This document shows, in pieces, positions 52,468 to 60,563 of a stretch of DNA of 64,000 nt. The position numbers and the translations under genes are program-made. Below the pieces are notes generated by a model. That model did not search any database and was not told the DNA's origin. It saw only the letters and a list, made by a program, of their open reading frames with translations. This stretch comes from Mariniblastus sp. (GTDB taxonomy: Bacteria > Planctomycetota > Planctomycetia > Pirellulales > Pirellulaceae): contig WTFU01000092.1 in assembly GCA_011523945.1 (NCBI GenBank), positions 1,859 through 65,858 of the forward strand, written 5' to 3'. Within the stretch, counting starts at the first letter, position 1; each line of letters starts with the position of its first letter.

Positions 52468-53538
52468 ATGCTAGTGAACAATCCCATGATCAGTAATTTA
52501 ATAGCCGCTCAAAATGAATTGACCACGATGCAGGTTTTGGGGATCGCTGGAATCCTGCTCGGGCTTTTCTTTTTATTCATTTTTTTCATCTTCTTTCTGT
52601 CCTACTTTCGTTGGTGGATCCAGTCTTTTTTCACTGGCGCCAGAGTCTCCTTTTTTGATCTCGTGGGAATGTCCTTCCGAAAGGTCAAGGCGAGTGTGAT
52701 TGTGCCGAGTAAAATCATGGCAGTTCAGGCTCGTCTCGATGAGCCCGAAATGACGACAAAAGCATTAGAGGCTCACTATCTCGCCGGTGGAAATGTGCCG
52801 ATGGTGGTCCGGGCTTTGATCGCTGCGAACAAGGCGAAGACGATTAATTTGAGTTTTCGAGAGGCAACCGCCATTGATTTGGCTGGTCGTAATGTTCTCG
52901 AAGCGGTTCAAACCAGCGTCTACCCGCGGGTGATAGACTGTCCGGCGAGAGGTTCGTCGCGACGGTCTTTGGACGCGGTGGCAAAGGATGGTATTCAACT
53001 AAAAGTACGGGCGCGAGTTACTGTGCGTTCTAACTTGCAACAGTTGATCGGTGGTGCAACTGAAGACACAATCATCGCGAGGGTGGGTGAAGGTATTGTG
53101 AGTGCCATTGGTTCTGCGATGACGCACAATGAAGTTCTGGAAAACCCAGATATGATTTCCAAAGCGGTGCTGGCGCGCCGCCTGGACTCGCAAACTGCAT
53201 TTGAAATTGTTTCGATTGATATTGCAGATATCGATGTCGGGGATAATATCGGGGCTCGATTGCGAGCGGATCAAGCTGAAGCGGATACTCGCGTTGCTCG
53301 CGCGAGGGCGGAGGGGCGACGCGCGATGGCCGTTGCCCAGGAGCAGGAGAACAGCGCTGCGATTGAAGAGAGTCGAGCGAAACTCGTTTCGGCTCAAGCT
53401 GAAGTGCCGAAGGCGATGGCAGACAGTTTTCGTGGCGGAAAATTGGGTATCCTCGATTACTATAAATTGAGGAATGTTCAAGCTGATACGGAAATGCGTA
53501 AATCGATTTCGTCCAGTGGAAGTTCGTCGTCAACTTAA
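52468..53538 (+). CDS. floA: Flotillin-like protein FloA
   Basis: 356 residues. One N-terminal membrane segment (about 24-46) anchors the protein to the inner face of the membrane. A UPF0365/FloA core follows with [43 protein letters not shown] and the SPFH-like stretch (about 150-250). The C-terminal half is a helical, Glu/Ala/Arg-rich part (about 255-320, [25 protein letters not shown]). Flotillins organise membrane domains and fluidity. It is followed after 24 bases by a small Arg/Lys/Pro-rich gene in the same unit. Confidence 0.95.
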   Translation: MLVNNPMISNLIAAQNELTTMQVLGIAGILLGLFFLFIFFIFFLSYFRWWIQSFFTGARVSFFDLVGMSFRKVKASVIVPSKIMAVQARLDEPEMTTKALEAHYLAGGNVPMVVRALIAANKAKTINLSFREATAIDLAGRNVLEAVQTSVYPRVIDCPARGSSRRSLDAVAKDGIQLKVRARVTVRSNLQQLIGGATEDTIIARVGEGIVSAIGSAMTHNEVLENPDMISKAVLARRLDSQTAFEIVSIDIADIDVGDNIGARLRADQAEADTRVARARAEGRRAMAVAQEQENSAAIEESRAKLVSAQAEVPKAMADSFRGGKLGILDYYKLRNVQADTEMRKSISSSGSSSST

Positions 53539-53562
53539 CCCGGGTGAGGAGTTAACTCGGCC

Positions 53563-54120
53563 ATGGCGCGAGATATTGAAGAATTTTTAAGAAAAGCGGC
53601 GGAACGTCGGCAACAGAAAAGCGGCGGGGGAAAAGCTCCAGATAGCCGTAGGCCTGTTGCCCGCCCGCAGTCGCCCGCGCCTCAACCGCGACGCGTGCAA
53701 CCCGAGGTCGTTGAAGCGGAGGTTGTTCGGGCGCAACCCTTGAATCCACGGGTTAAAAATCAAAAGCCAAAACCAGCCCGAGTAAAGCCGTCTCCGAAAC
53801 GAAACCTTCGGGAAGAGAGTGTGGCTGAACATGTTCGGAATCATATCGATACATCGAGTATCGCGACACATGCCGAACAACTGGGTGATCGCATTGCAAA
53901 TGTTCACGATCAAGTAGACGCAAGTATTCACCAGCGTTTAGACCATGATTTGACTGCGATTGACGATGCCCCTTCGGTAACTGACAGTCTGTCGGCTGCT
54001 GCGATGGAGGACACGGGGGCCTCCATGGCTGAGCAATTGCGAAAAATGTTGAAAAATCCGAAAACGGTTGGGCACGCCATCCTGCTTGCGGAAGTTCTCC
54101 GGCGTCCTGATTTTGATTAA
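53563..54120 (+). CDS. Small basic protein next to floA, unknown
   Basis: 185 residues with no signal or membrane segment. The first 85 residues are Arg/Lys/Pro/Gln-rich and probably disordered; the second half (about 86-185) is helical with LGDRIANVHDQVDASIHQRLDHD and ends LRKMLKNPKTVGHAILLAEVLRRPDFD. The close spacing (24 bases) to floA suggests a flotillin partner or a membrane-domain factor. No family recognised. Confidence 0.7.
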   Translation: MARDIEEFLRKAAERRQQKSGGGKAPDSRRPVARPQSPAPQPRRVQPEVVEAEVVRAQPLNPRVKNQKPKPARVKPSPKRNLREESVAEHVRNHIDTSSIATHAEQLGDRIANVHDQVDASIHQRLDHDLTAIDDAPSVTDSLSAAAMEDTGASMAEQLRKMLKNPKTVGHAILLAEVLRRPDFD

Positions 54121-54297
54121 ATCGGTCACTTTGTTGCTGATAGAGAGATCTTTCTTCTTTCAGGAAATCTCTGAGCTCAGGTAGAGTGATACCATCGCGA
54201 CGATGCGTTGATTTAGTAAATTAGTCTCGGTTGCAAACGATTCTATTGAATCGATGCGAATTTCTCGTGCCTTTTTTAAAGAAGATTCGAAAGCAAA

Positions 54298-55212
54298 ATG
54301 TTAATTACTCCAGAGACATCAAAAATAGGCTGGGTTGGAACGGGCGTGATGGGGCACAGTATGTGTCGCAATTTGATGGAGGCGGGGTTTCAGGTTTCTC
54401 TCTATAGTCGCACCCAGAAGAAGGCAGCTGACTTAATTGCAGCCGGTGCGAACTGGTGCGAATCACCGAAGGCAGTCGCCCAGGCCAGCGATGTTATTTT
54501 TTCAATTGTCGGGATGCCGAGCGATGTTCGCGAAGTGTTTCTGAGCGACCGAGGTGTACTGGCAGGGTGTCACCCCGGAAATATTGTGGTCGATATGACC
54601 ACGAGCGAACCGCAATTGGCGATCGAGCTCGCTGATGCTGCTCGCCGTCTGGGGGTGCACTCGGTTGATGCTCCTGTTTCAGGCGGAGACGTCGGAGCTA
54701 GAACGGGTACGCTTTCGATCATGATTGGAGGGGATGCGGAAGTCGTAACTGCATTGGAGCCATGTTGGAAAGCGATGGGGAAAACTTATGTTCGTCAAGG
54801 AGAAGCGGGTTCAGGCCAGCACGCGAAGATTGTCAATCAGATTTTAGTCGCCGCCGGGATGATTGGGGTTTGTGAATCTCTTTTATATGCACAGCAATCA
54901 GGATTAGATCTGGAAACGGTGTTGCAATCGGTCAGTAGCGGTGCTGCGGGGAGTTGGGCGTTGTCGAATCTCGCACCACGAATCGTATCCGGTAACTTTG
55001 ACCCGGGATTCTTTGTTGAGCATTTTGTAAAGGATCTTGGAATTGCGATGCGGGAATCGAAACGGATGTCGTTAAAACTTCCCGGGCTGGAGCTTGCTTG
55101 CGAGCTTTATGAGCGAGTCGTTTCGCGCGGTGACGGCCGATTGGGGACTCATGCTTTACAGATGACATTGTCTGAAATGTCGGATTTAAATTGGACCCCA
55201 AAACAGCGGTAG
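54298..55212 (+). CDS. Beta-hydroxyacid dehydrogenase (GarR/MmsB-like)
   Basis: 304 residues. NAD(P) loop [20 protein letters not shown] (about 12-31), substrate motif [23 protein letters not shown], and the catalytic Lys in [15 protein letters not shown] place it in the 3-hydroxyisobutyrate/tartronate semialdehyde reductase family. Substrate cannot be set; 2-hydroxy-3-oxopropionate, 3-hydroxyisobutyrate and others are possible. The ATG at 54298 has AAGAAG-like purines upstream. Single gene, 190 bases ahead of the SufS-like gene. Confidence 0.93.
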   Translation: MLITPETSKIGWVGTGVMGHSMCRNLMEAGFQVSLYSRTQKKAADLIAAGANWCESPKAVAQASDVIFSIVGMPSDVREVFLSDRGVLAGCHPGNIVVDMTTSEPQLAIELADAARRLGVHSVDAPVSGGDVGARTGTLSIMIGGDAEVVTALEPCWKAMGKTYVRQGEAGSGQHAKIVNQILVAAGMIGVCESLLYAQQSGLDLETVLQSVSSGAAGSWALSNLAPRIVSGNFDPGFFVEHFVKDLGIAMRESKRMSLKLPGLELACELYERVVSRGDGRLGTHALQMTLSEMSDLNWTPKQR

Positions 55213-55401
55213 TCTAACTGGATTATTGGGTTTGTTATGTGAACGATTGCGCGTGAATTGAGGCTCCGGCGCAGTTAATCGGAGTGTTTTCTGAGTAACG
55301 GTGTGCAGTTGTGCGGTGAGCCTGCGGTTAAACGTTAACGCAACCAACTGTTTCTCGAGCAACGGGTTAAGACTTAGACTGAGATGAGTTAGACTGGGTG
55401 A

Positions 55402-56646
55402 ATGGAACCAAAACAGAAAAAAACATTTAATCCTGTTGAGATTCGTGAAGATTTTCCAATTCTCAATCAGACGATTCATCGGGAACGTCCGCTAGTTTAT
55501 TTCGACAACGGCGCATCGACTCAACATCCCACGCAGGTGATTGAGGCGATGGATGATTGCTATGTCCGCACGTACGCTAACGTCCATCGGGGAATTCATT
55601 GGCTCAGTGAACAGTCATCGGCGCAATACGAGCAGGCGCGAACTTCCGTTCGGCGTTTCATTAATGCGTCTCACGGCAATGAAGTCATTTTTACCTCGGG
55701 AACAACAGAATCCATTAATTTGATCGCCCGGTCTTGGGGCGATGCGAATGTGAAATCCGGGGACGAGATATTGTTGACGATGCTCGAGCATCATTCGAAT
55801 ATTGTGCCGTGGCAACAGTTGGCAGAGCGAACGGGTGCGATTGTAAAATTTATCCAACTGACGGATGCCGGAGAACTGGATCTTGACCATATGCGTTCGC
55901 TGCTAAGTTCACGAACAAAGATCGTTTCGTTTGCCTCGGTCTCGAATGTTCTCGGCACTCGAGCGCCGGTGGCTGAATTAACGGCGATGGCAAAAACGGT
56001 TGGTGCCTTGGTTGTGGTCGATGCAGCCCAATCGGTGCCACACGACAAGACAGACGTGCAAGGTTGGGGAGCTGATTTTATTGCCTTTAGTGGGCATAAG
56101 ATGCTCGGGCCGTCGGGGGTCGGAATTCTTTGGGGGCGTCAGTCGATTCTCGAGGAAATGCAGCCCTTTCAGGGGGGCGGGAGTATGATCGACCAAGTCA
56201 CTATTGATGGGTTTACCTGGGGCGAATTGCCAGCGAGATTCGAAGCGGGAACTCCTCCGATTGTCGAAGCGATCGGCTTGGGAAGTGCAGTTGAATACCT
56301 CGAAAAGATCGATGTTGACCAGATTGAAGAACATGAGCAGGTCTTAGTAAAACGGGCCTATGAATTGATCATGGAAGTTGACGGGGCAAAGATCCTCGGT
56401 CCTGCAGCAGATTGCCGTGCGGGTTTAGTCAGTTTTGTGATCGAGGGAGTTTCGTCACAGGACATATCGATTTTGCTTGATCAACTGGGCATCGCGATTC
56501 GCGCGGGCCATCATTGTGCAATGCCATTGCATAAACAGTTAGGAATCAAGGCAAGTTGCCGGGCCAGTTTCTATTTATACAACACGTTAGACGAAGTTGA
56601 GCAAATGGGAGAGGCACTAAAGAAGGTCGTCCAGCGTTTACGATAG
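55402..56646 (+). CDS. sufS: SufS-type cysteine desulfurase
   Basis: PLP enzyme (414 residues) that takes sulfur from cysteine for Fe-S clusters. The N-terminus RPLVYFDNGASTQHPTQVIEAM, PLP Lys in AFSGHKMLGPSGVGILWG and active Cys in RAGHHCAMPLHKQLG match the SufS/CsdA group. Its length is normal. No other suf genes (B, C, D, E) are beside it, so it stands alone here; a selenocysteine lyase role is possible. It converges on the btaB-side small membrane gene. Confidence 0.93.
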   Translation: MEPKQKKTFNPVEIREDFPILNQTIHRERPLVYFDNGASTQHPTQVIEAMDDCYVRTYANVHRGIHWLSEQSSAQYEQARTSVRRFINASHGNEVIFTSGTTESINLIARSWGDANVKSGDEILLTMLEHHSNIVPWQQLAERTGAIVKFIQLTDAGELDLDHMRSLLSSRTKIVSFASVSNVLGTRAPVAELTAMAKTVGALVVVDAAQSVPHDKTDVQGWGADFIAFSGHKMLGPSGVGILWGRQSILEEMQPFQGGGSMIDQVTIDGFTWGELPARFEAGTPPIVEAIGLGSAVEYLEKIDVDQIEEHEQVLVKRAYELIMEVDGAKILGPAADCRAGLVSFVIEGVSSQDISILLDQLGIAIRAGHHCAMPLHKQLGIKASCRASFYLYNTLDEVEQMGEALKKVVQRLR

Positions 56647-56664
56647 CCGATCGTTTTTGTCTTG

Positions 56665-56883
56665 CTATCTTCGTTTTGTGAGCAGCACAATGGCTGTGAC
56701 TTGAGCGATGGCGAGCACAAGAAAAAATCCACCGAGTGCATACCAACGAACCGCCTCTAAAGCTGCGATTTCGTGTTTCGCCGGGTGCATAAGGCACAGG
56801 TAGCCGATGATGCACGAAGCCGCGATTGAGATAGTTAGCTTGCCGGTTAGAAGAGTGCGCCACATAGTTAGTTGAGCAAGCAC
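56665..56883 (-). CDS. Small two-helix membrane protein in the betaine-lipid operon
   Basis: 72 residues with two hydrophobic segments (about 16-32 and 47-66), ending in basic KRR. It starts 20 bases after btaB on the same strand, so it is probably co-transcribed with btaA and btaB. ATG codons at 56883 and 56865 are both possible. No family recognised. It may help anchor the lipid enzymes at the membrane, but this is inferred from position only. Confidence 0.6.
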   Translation of the reverse strand: MLAQLTMWRTLLTGKLTISIAASCIIGYLCLMHPAKHEIAALEAVRWYALGGFFLVLAIAQVTAIVLLTKRR

Positions 56884-56903
56884 GTTGCGAGCTTTAAATT
56901 CGA

Positions 56904-57644
56904 TTACTGAGTTTTTACTGGCTTTCGCCCAATGAACTGGTAGTACGGCGTTTTTAATAACGGCACGTACGGCATTCGATTTCGAGCTTCGACCAAATGG
57001 GTTTGCTCAAAATGGCTGCGTAGAAAAGGGAGGTGATCCGGTGACGGAAAAACATTGTCCGTCGCGAACCATGGTTGCCATAAAGATCTCGCAAGCCAGC
57101 CTTGTTTCCGGAGGTCGGCGGGTGGATGTTTTCTACCGACATAAAAATCAACAACGCCAATGTATCCCCCCGGTTTCAGCATCGCGAGGGCATTCTCGAT
57201 TGCCGAAAACCAATCTGGGATCATGGTTAACGAATAGGAGAACGTAACGACGTCGGCTTGCCCTTCGGTCGGGCGGAATTTAGTGGCGTCGGCAGCGATT
57301 GCTTCCGCATTTTGCCACCCTCGAGCGGCGAAACGCTCGGTGGCAACCTTTAATAAGGACTCGGAAAGATCGACGACATAGACTTTTTTCAACGATTCAA
57401 TGTCGTCGGCCAGGTTTTCAATGTTGGCCCCCGTTCCTCCGCCCATGTCCACCCATACTCCATCGACGGGTCGAGGGATGGCTTCCCAAAGCGCCTCACG
57501 GCCCTTAAGTAGCCGTCTACGGAAATCATCATAGGCGTCGGCTTGTCCTCCATAGAAGCTCTCCATCCTCTCCGCATGGTTGTCGCCACGAACTGGTTTA
57601 ACCAGCATGTGATAAAGGACTTTCATGTCAGAGATAAACGCCAT
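56904..57644 (-). CDS. btaB: BtaB-like SAM methyltransferase
   Basis: 246 residues, class I S-adenosylmethionine methyltransferase. Motif I is VDMGGGTGANIE, motif II VYVVDLSESLL, motif III around ADVVTFSYSLTMIPDW, with GGYIGVVDFYV following. It lies 73 bases after a BtaA-like gene, and in known systems BtaB adds three methyl groups to the homoserine headgroup of the betaine lipid DGTS. The function is inferred from order and family; by sequence alone it would be a general methyltransferase. The N-terminal 30 residues (MLVKPVRGDNHAERMESFYGGQ) resemble BtaB-type starts. Confidence 0.85.
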   Translation of the reverse strand: MAFISDMKVLYHMLVKPVRGDNHAERMESFYGGQADAYDDFRRRLLKGREALWEAIPRPVDGVWVDMGGGTGANIENLADDIESLKKVYVVDLSESLLKVATERFAARGWQNAEAIAADATKFRPTEGQADVVTFSYSLTMIPDWFSAIENALAMLKPGGYIGVVDFYVGRKHPPADLRKQGWLARSLWQPWFATDNVFPSPDHLPFLRSHFEQTHLVEARNRMPYVPLLKTPYYQFIGRKPVKTQ

Positions 57645-57717
57645 GGAATTGTCTTGGGGTAAGGTCAGTCGTCAGTCGTTTTGACTGTTAAAGATCACTG
57701 CAAATCAATTTGGAGAT

Positions 57718-58908
57718 TTAGACATTGATATCCGCGATATAAAAGCTGCCGTAAGTATGGACTCGATCTTTTTGATGGAGTTCGTTTGCCAGCGACTCGT
57801 TGTAACTCAAAGATGAGCTTATGTTTTGGATTTGACCGTTATGAGTTACTTGAACCTGTTCGATGAAGTCCGTTCGTAATCCTCCGCTTCGCCAAATCGC
57901 GCGAGCATTGGGAGCGGCTCGGTCAAAGATTGCCTGCCATTCCGATTCGAGAAGTGGAAAAAACTGATCGCTCAGCCAGTCCATGTGGTCGAGGAGGATA
58001 TACCGTGAAATGGTGCCTTCATGTTTTTCGAGAAATCCTTGCACCGAATCGGTGTGTGTTGAGACTTTGTCGACGAGTCCACCTTTAAGCTTTCCGAAAT
58101 TCTCTTCTTTGAGATATTCGGGGCAGCACTCTCGTGTGTAGGCGCCATTCATGTAGACACGCCAGAAGTAATTATCTTTTAATGGAAGATCCAGAAAAAC
58201 GCTTTCCATGCAGTCACGAATGAATTTGACCAAACCACCTTCGTATTGTGTTTCAATCTGTTTTCGCTGAGCTTTTGGGACTCCGAGCATCGACATGGTT
58301 GTGTCGCGATTCATCGCGAACTTCATCAGGCTGGACCAGAATTTTTTCTGCAAATGGTTTTCGTATATTTCTCGCTGCTCTTCGATTGTCTCAGCGTTTA
58401 GAAGTGCGTCGAGATGGGGGCGGACACGAATCACATTATCTGTATAAGCGCAGATAATTCGAGCGACGGTGCCGGAGGTGCCCCGGTAGTAGAATGATTT
58501 TTTACGGTGATCGAACCATTTGATTTTTTTGTCCCAAAACGACTGTGACCAGGCGGGTAGGCTCGCGCGAAGTTTTTGCTCATAAATTTTTCTCGCACCA
58601 GAGAGTCGTCCTTCGCCAAACATCTTAAAGAAATCATCGAATTCAAGATGCTGAATCGCACTCATCTTTAGGTCGAGTAGCGCATTTTGTCGCGGATTCA
58701 TATCAACCGCGTTGACGTGATTAGGTTCGGCGAGTGCGTAGTCAAGCGAATTACATCCGGCTGACGTGATGACGAGCACGTTGTCGTCTGGCCCCAGATC
58801 AAGCGCGACCCGGTCAAGTCGCGGGTCTTCCCAGCAGGTATTGTAAACGAGGTTGTTGCCATGGACGGTTGTAAAAATCCGTCGATTAACCCAATCCGTA
58901 AACGCCAT
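57718..58908 (-). CDS. btaA: BtaA-like 3-amino-3-carboxypropyl transferase (DUF3419)
   Basis: 396 residues. Transfers the aminocarboxypropyl group of S-adenosylmethionine to diacylglycerol, the first step to the phosphorus-free betaine lipid DGTS. The DUF3419 features are clear: VYNTCWEDPRLDRVAL near the start, the SAM site LVITSAGCNSLDYAL, NAVDMNPRQNALLDLK, and later YILLDHMDWLSDQFFP. Length fits known BtaA proteins. It leads the operon btaA-btaB-small membrane protein. Upstream TTGATT (58978) and TACAAT (58957) could be a promoter, though spacing is only 15. Phosphate control is known for such genes elsewhere but no Pho box is convincing here. Confidence 0.9.
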   Translation of the reverse strand: MAFTDWVNRRIFTTVHGNNLVYNTCWEDPRLDRVALDLGPDDNVLVITSAGCNSLDYALAEPNHVNAVDMNPRQNALLDLKMSAIQHLEFDDFFKMFGEGRLSGARKIYEQKLRASLPAWSQSFWDKKIKWFDHRKKSFYYRGTSGTVARIICAYTDNVIRVRPHLDALLNAETIEEQREIYENHLQKKFWSSLMKFAMNRDTTMSMLGVPKAQRKQIETQYEGGLVKFIRDCMESVFLDLPLKDNYFWRVYMNGAYTRECCPEYLKEENFGKLKGGLVDKVSTHTDSVQGFLEKHEGTISRYILLDHMDWLSDQFFPLLESEWQAIFDRAAPNARAIWRSGGLRTDFIEQVQVTHNGQIQNISSSLSYNESLANELHQKDRVHTYGSFYIADINV

Positions 58909-59060
58909 GTTATTCTGTCACTCATCGATTTGGAATGAAAATTAAGCACGAATTGTATCAACTGGAGCGTTGAATCAAAACCGGCTTAAACGGAAGAATG
59001 ACACGCGACTCGCAGCCGCGGGTGTCCGGTCACTGTAAGAGAAGTGTTGCGGATTAGAGA

Positions 59061-59588
59061 TTATTTGACCTTGGCATCGGTCATTCGGTAGATCGACCAT
59101 ACATTTCCATCCGGGCCTTTGTATTCTTTCAAGGAGAATTTTCCTTCGATTGAGATTGGGCGGACAGTAAAGTCGGTTTCAAGCCCCGCCTCAAGACGTA
59201 CCAACACGCAATCAAAAATCGCTGCACCGGGCCCAAAGCAGCATTCTTTATTGTCTCTGACAAAAATGAACTTGGAGAGTCCAGTTTGAGTAAAACTGGG
59301 TCTGATGTAACCTCGAAGCTTAACCGTGGAATTGTGGTACTCGTTGATCTTTGGCGTCAGAAGCTTACGGCTAAACGGGCTCCCTTTCTCCATGTCAAAT
59401 TTAAGATCGTCAAACGTTAAATCAAATTTCTTTGGAGCAGTTTGGGGTTTAGTTTGCTTGGAAGTCTTTTCTTGTGCCGCTTTGGGTGCGGCAGGCGAGG
59501 TCTGCTGCGCCTCAGCGCGGGATGGGGTGGCAAGCCATGTGATGCAGATGCTGGCGAGAAGCAGAAAAACAAACGATTGATTTTTCAT
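59061..59588 (-). CDS. Secreted CCFG-motif protein (DUF3299-like)
   Basis: About 175 residues with the ATG at 59588 giving a standard signal peptide (about 1-27, KNQSFVFLLLASICITWLA, cut near AEA). A Lys/Gln/Thr/Pro-rich linker (about 28-55) precedes one beta-rich domain (about 80-175) with KLRGYIRPSFTQTGLSKFIFVRDNKECCFGPGA. The GY..P....CCFG pattern resembles DUF3299, a family of unknown role. The in-frame ATG at 59624 would add 12 residues ahead of the signal. It is a paralogue of the next gene upstream (59660). Confidence 0.75.
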   Translation of the reverse strand: MKNQSFVFLLLASICITWLATPSRAEAQQTSPAAPKAAQEKTSKQTKPQTAPKKFDLTFDDLKFDMEKGSPFSRKLLTPKINEYHNSTVKLRGYIRPSFTQTGLSKFIFVRDNKECCFGPGAAIFDCVLVRLEAGLETDFTVRPISIEGKFSLKEYKGPDGNVWSIYRMTDAKVK

Positions 59589-59659
59589 GATAGACTGCCT
59601 GATTTTGATTGAATTAAAATTCAAGGCAACATCAGCAACCGTTTGGTGGCTTTGATTGG

Positions 59660-60340
59660 TTAGCGGATCTGGTCTGCCTCAATCTCATAGTATACCCGAG
59701 GAACTTCGTCTTCTGAAGTCTGTTTTGTTCCCTGATTAAGGCGGAAAGTTCCGGCAATTTTTCGTAGAGAGTAGTTATGGTCGACGGTTTCATCGCTCAT
59801 GATCTTAATTGCGACGACCTCGGTGATTTTCGGATTGCCTCCAAAGCAGCAGTCTCCAAAATCTCCCACAAGAATGAAGTTCTTAAGCTTGGTTCGCTTG
59901 GCGCCGGGTCGAACATAGCCCTTCAGGAAAACCTTGGTCCCGTCATATTTTATTGCTTTTTCAGAGAAGGGCAGGGCGGTTTTTTGATTGGGACGCAAGT
60001 CACCATAAGAGATTCTGAGGTAACCGTCCGGGACCTCCGTGGCATAATCGTAAACATGAAAGATCAAGCCAGAGACCGTAAGGACGAGTCCCGCGACAAA
60101 GCCTATTTTACCGATTAGCAATCCTGATAATTCGTCGGGAAAGCGTCGGAAGTTTCCAAGCGCGACCAATCCAAAGACGGCTGCCAAGAAAGGCAACAGG
60201 ACAAAATGGGCTGCCATTAAAAAGGTCAAGCCACCCATGGTTGCAAAAATAAAAGATGCAACAGCCGCTTTGCTGATAGACCGGTATTCGAATTCGTTGA
60301 CGGGTTGGTGAGCTGAGATTTCGGAATGATTTTCTTGCAT
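59660..60340 (-). CDS. Membrane protein with DUF4190-like and CCFG domains
   Basis: 226 residues. The first third (about 24-95) has two or three membrane helices resembling DUF4190 (AVASFIFATMGGLTF...FGLVALG). The last two thirds (about 120-226) form a CCFG domain like the next gene (FLKGYVRPGAKRTKLKNFILVGDFGDCCFGG). The two genes are adjacent and 71 bases apart on the same strand, so they look like a duplicated pair with different anchors: one soluble periplasmic and one tethered. Function unknown. The paired Cys could bind metal or form disulfides. Confidence 0.78.
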   Translation of the reverse strand: MQENHSEISAHQPVNEFEYRSISKAAVASFIFATMGGLTFLMAAHFVLLPFLAAVFGLVALGNFRRFPDELSGLLIGKIGFVAGLVLTVSGLIFHVYDYATEVPDGYLRISYGDLRPNQKTALPFSEKAIKYDGTKVFLKGYVRPGAKRTKLKNFILVGDFGDCCFGGNPKITEVVAIKIMSDETVDHNYSLRKIAGTFRLNQGTKQTSEDEVPRVYYEIEADQIR

Positions 60341-60563
60341 GGTCGCAATTAGACAAACACGATTATAAGGGTTTAGTTATTTCAACGTCGGAGCACTAAA
60401 TTGCTGTCGACTTGGAACGCGGCGTCGCCCCATGGTAATTCAAAATGAGTGGATGCTGGGAAGTCAAACAAGCCAGTTGGGCAAGTTGCTTCAAGCTATT
60501 GAGCGTTTAATGCCGTTTTTAACGACAATTCGTCGTCTGGGGCTCTAAATTTTTTAATCCGGG

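Noticed and set aside
58909..59060. Pho box upstream of btaA
   Set aside because: TGTCAT-like half-sites occur but not as the spaced direct repeats a Pho box needs.
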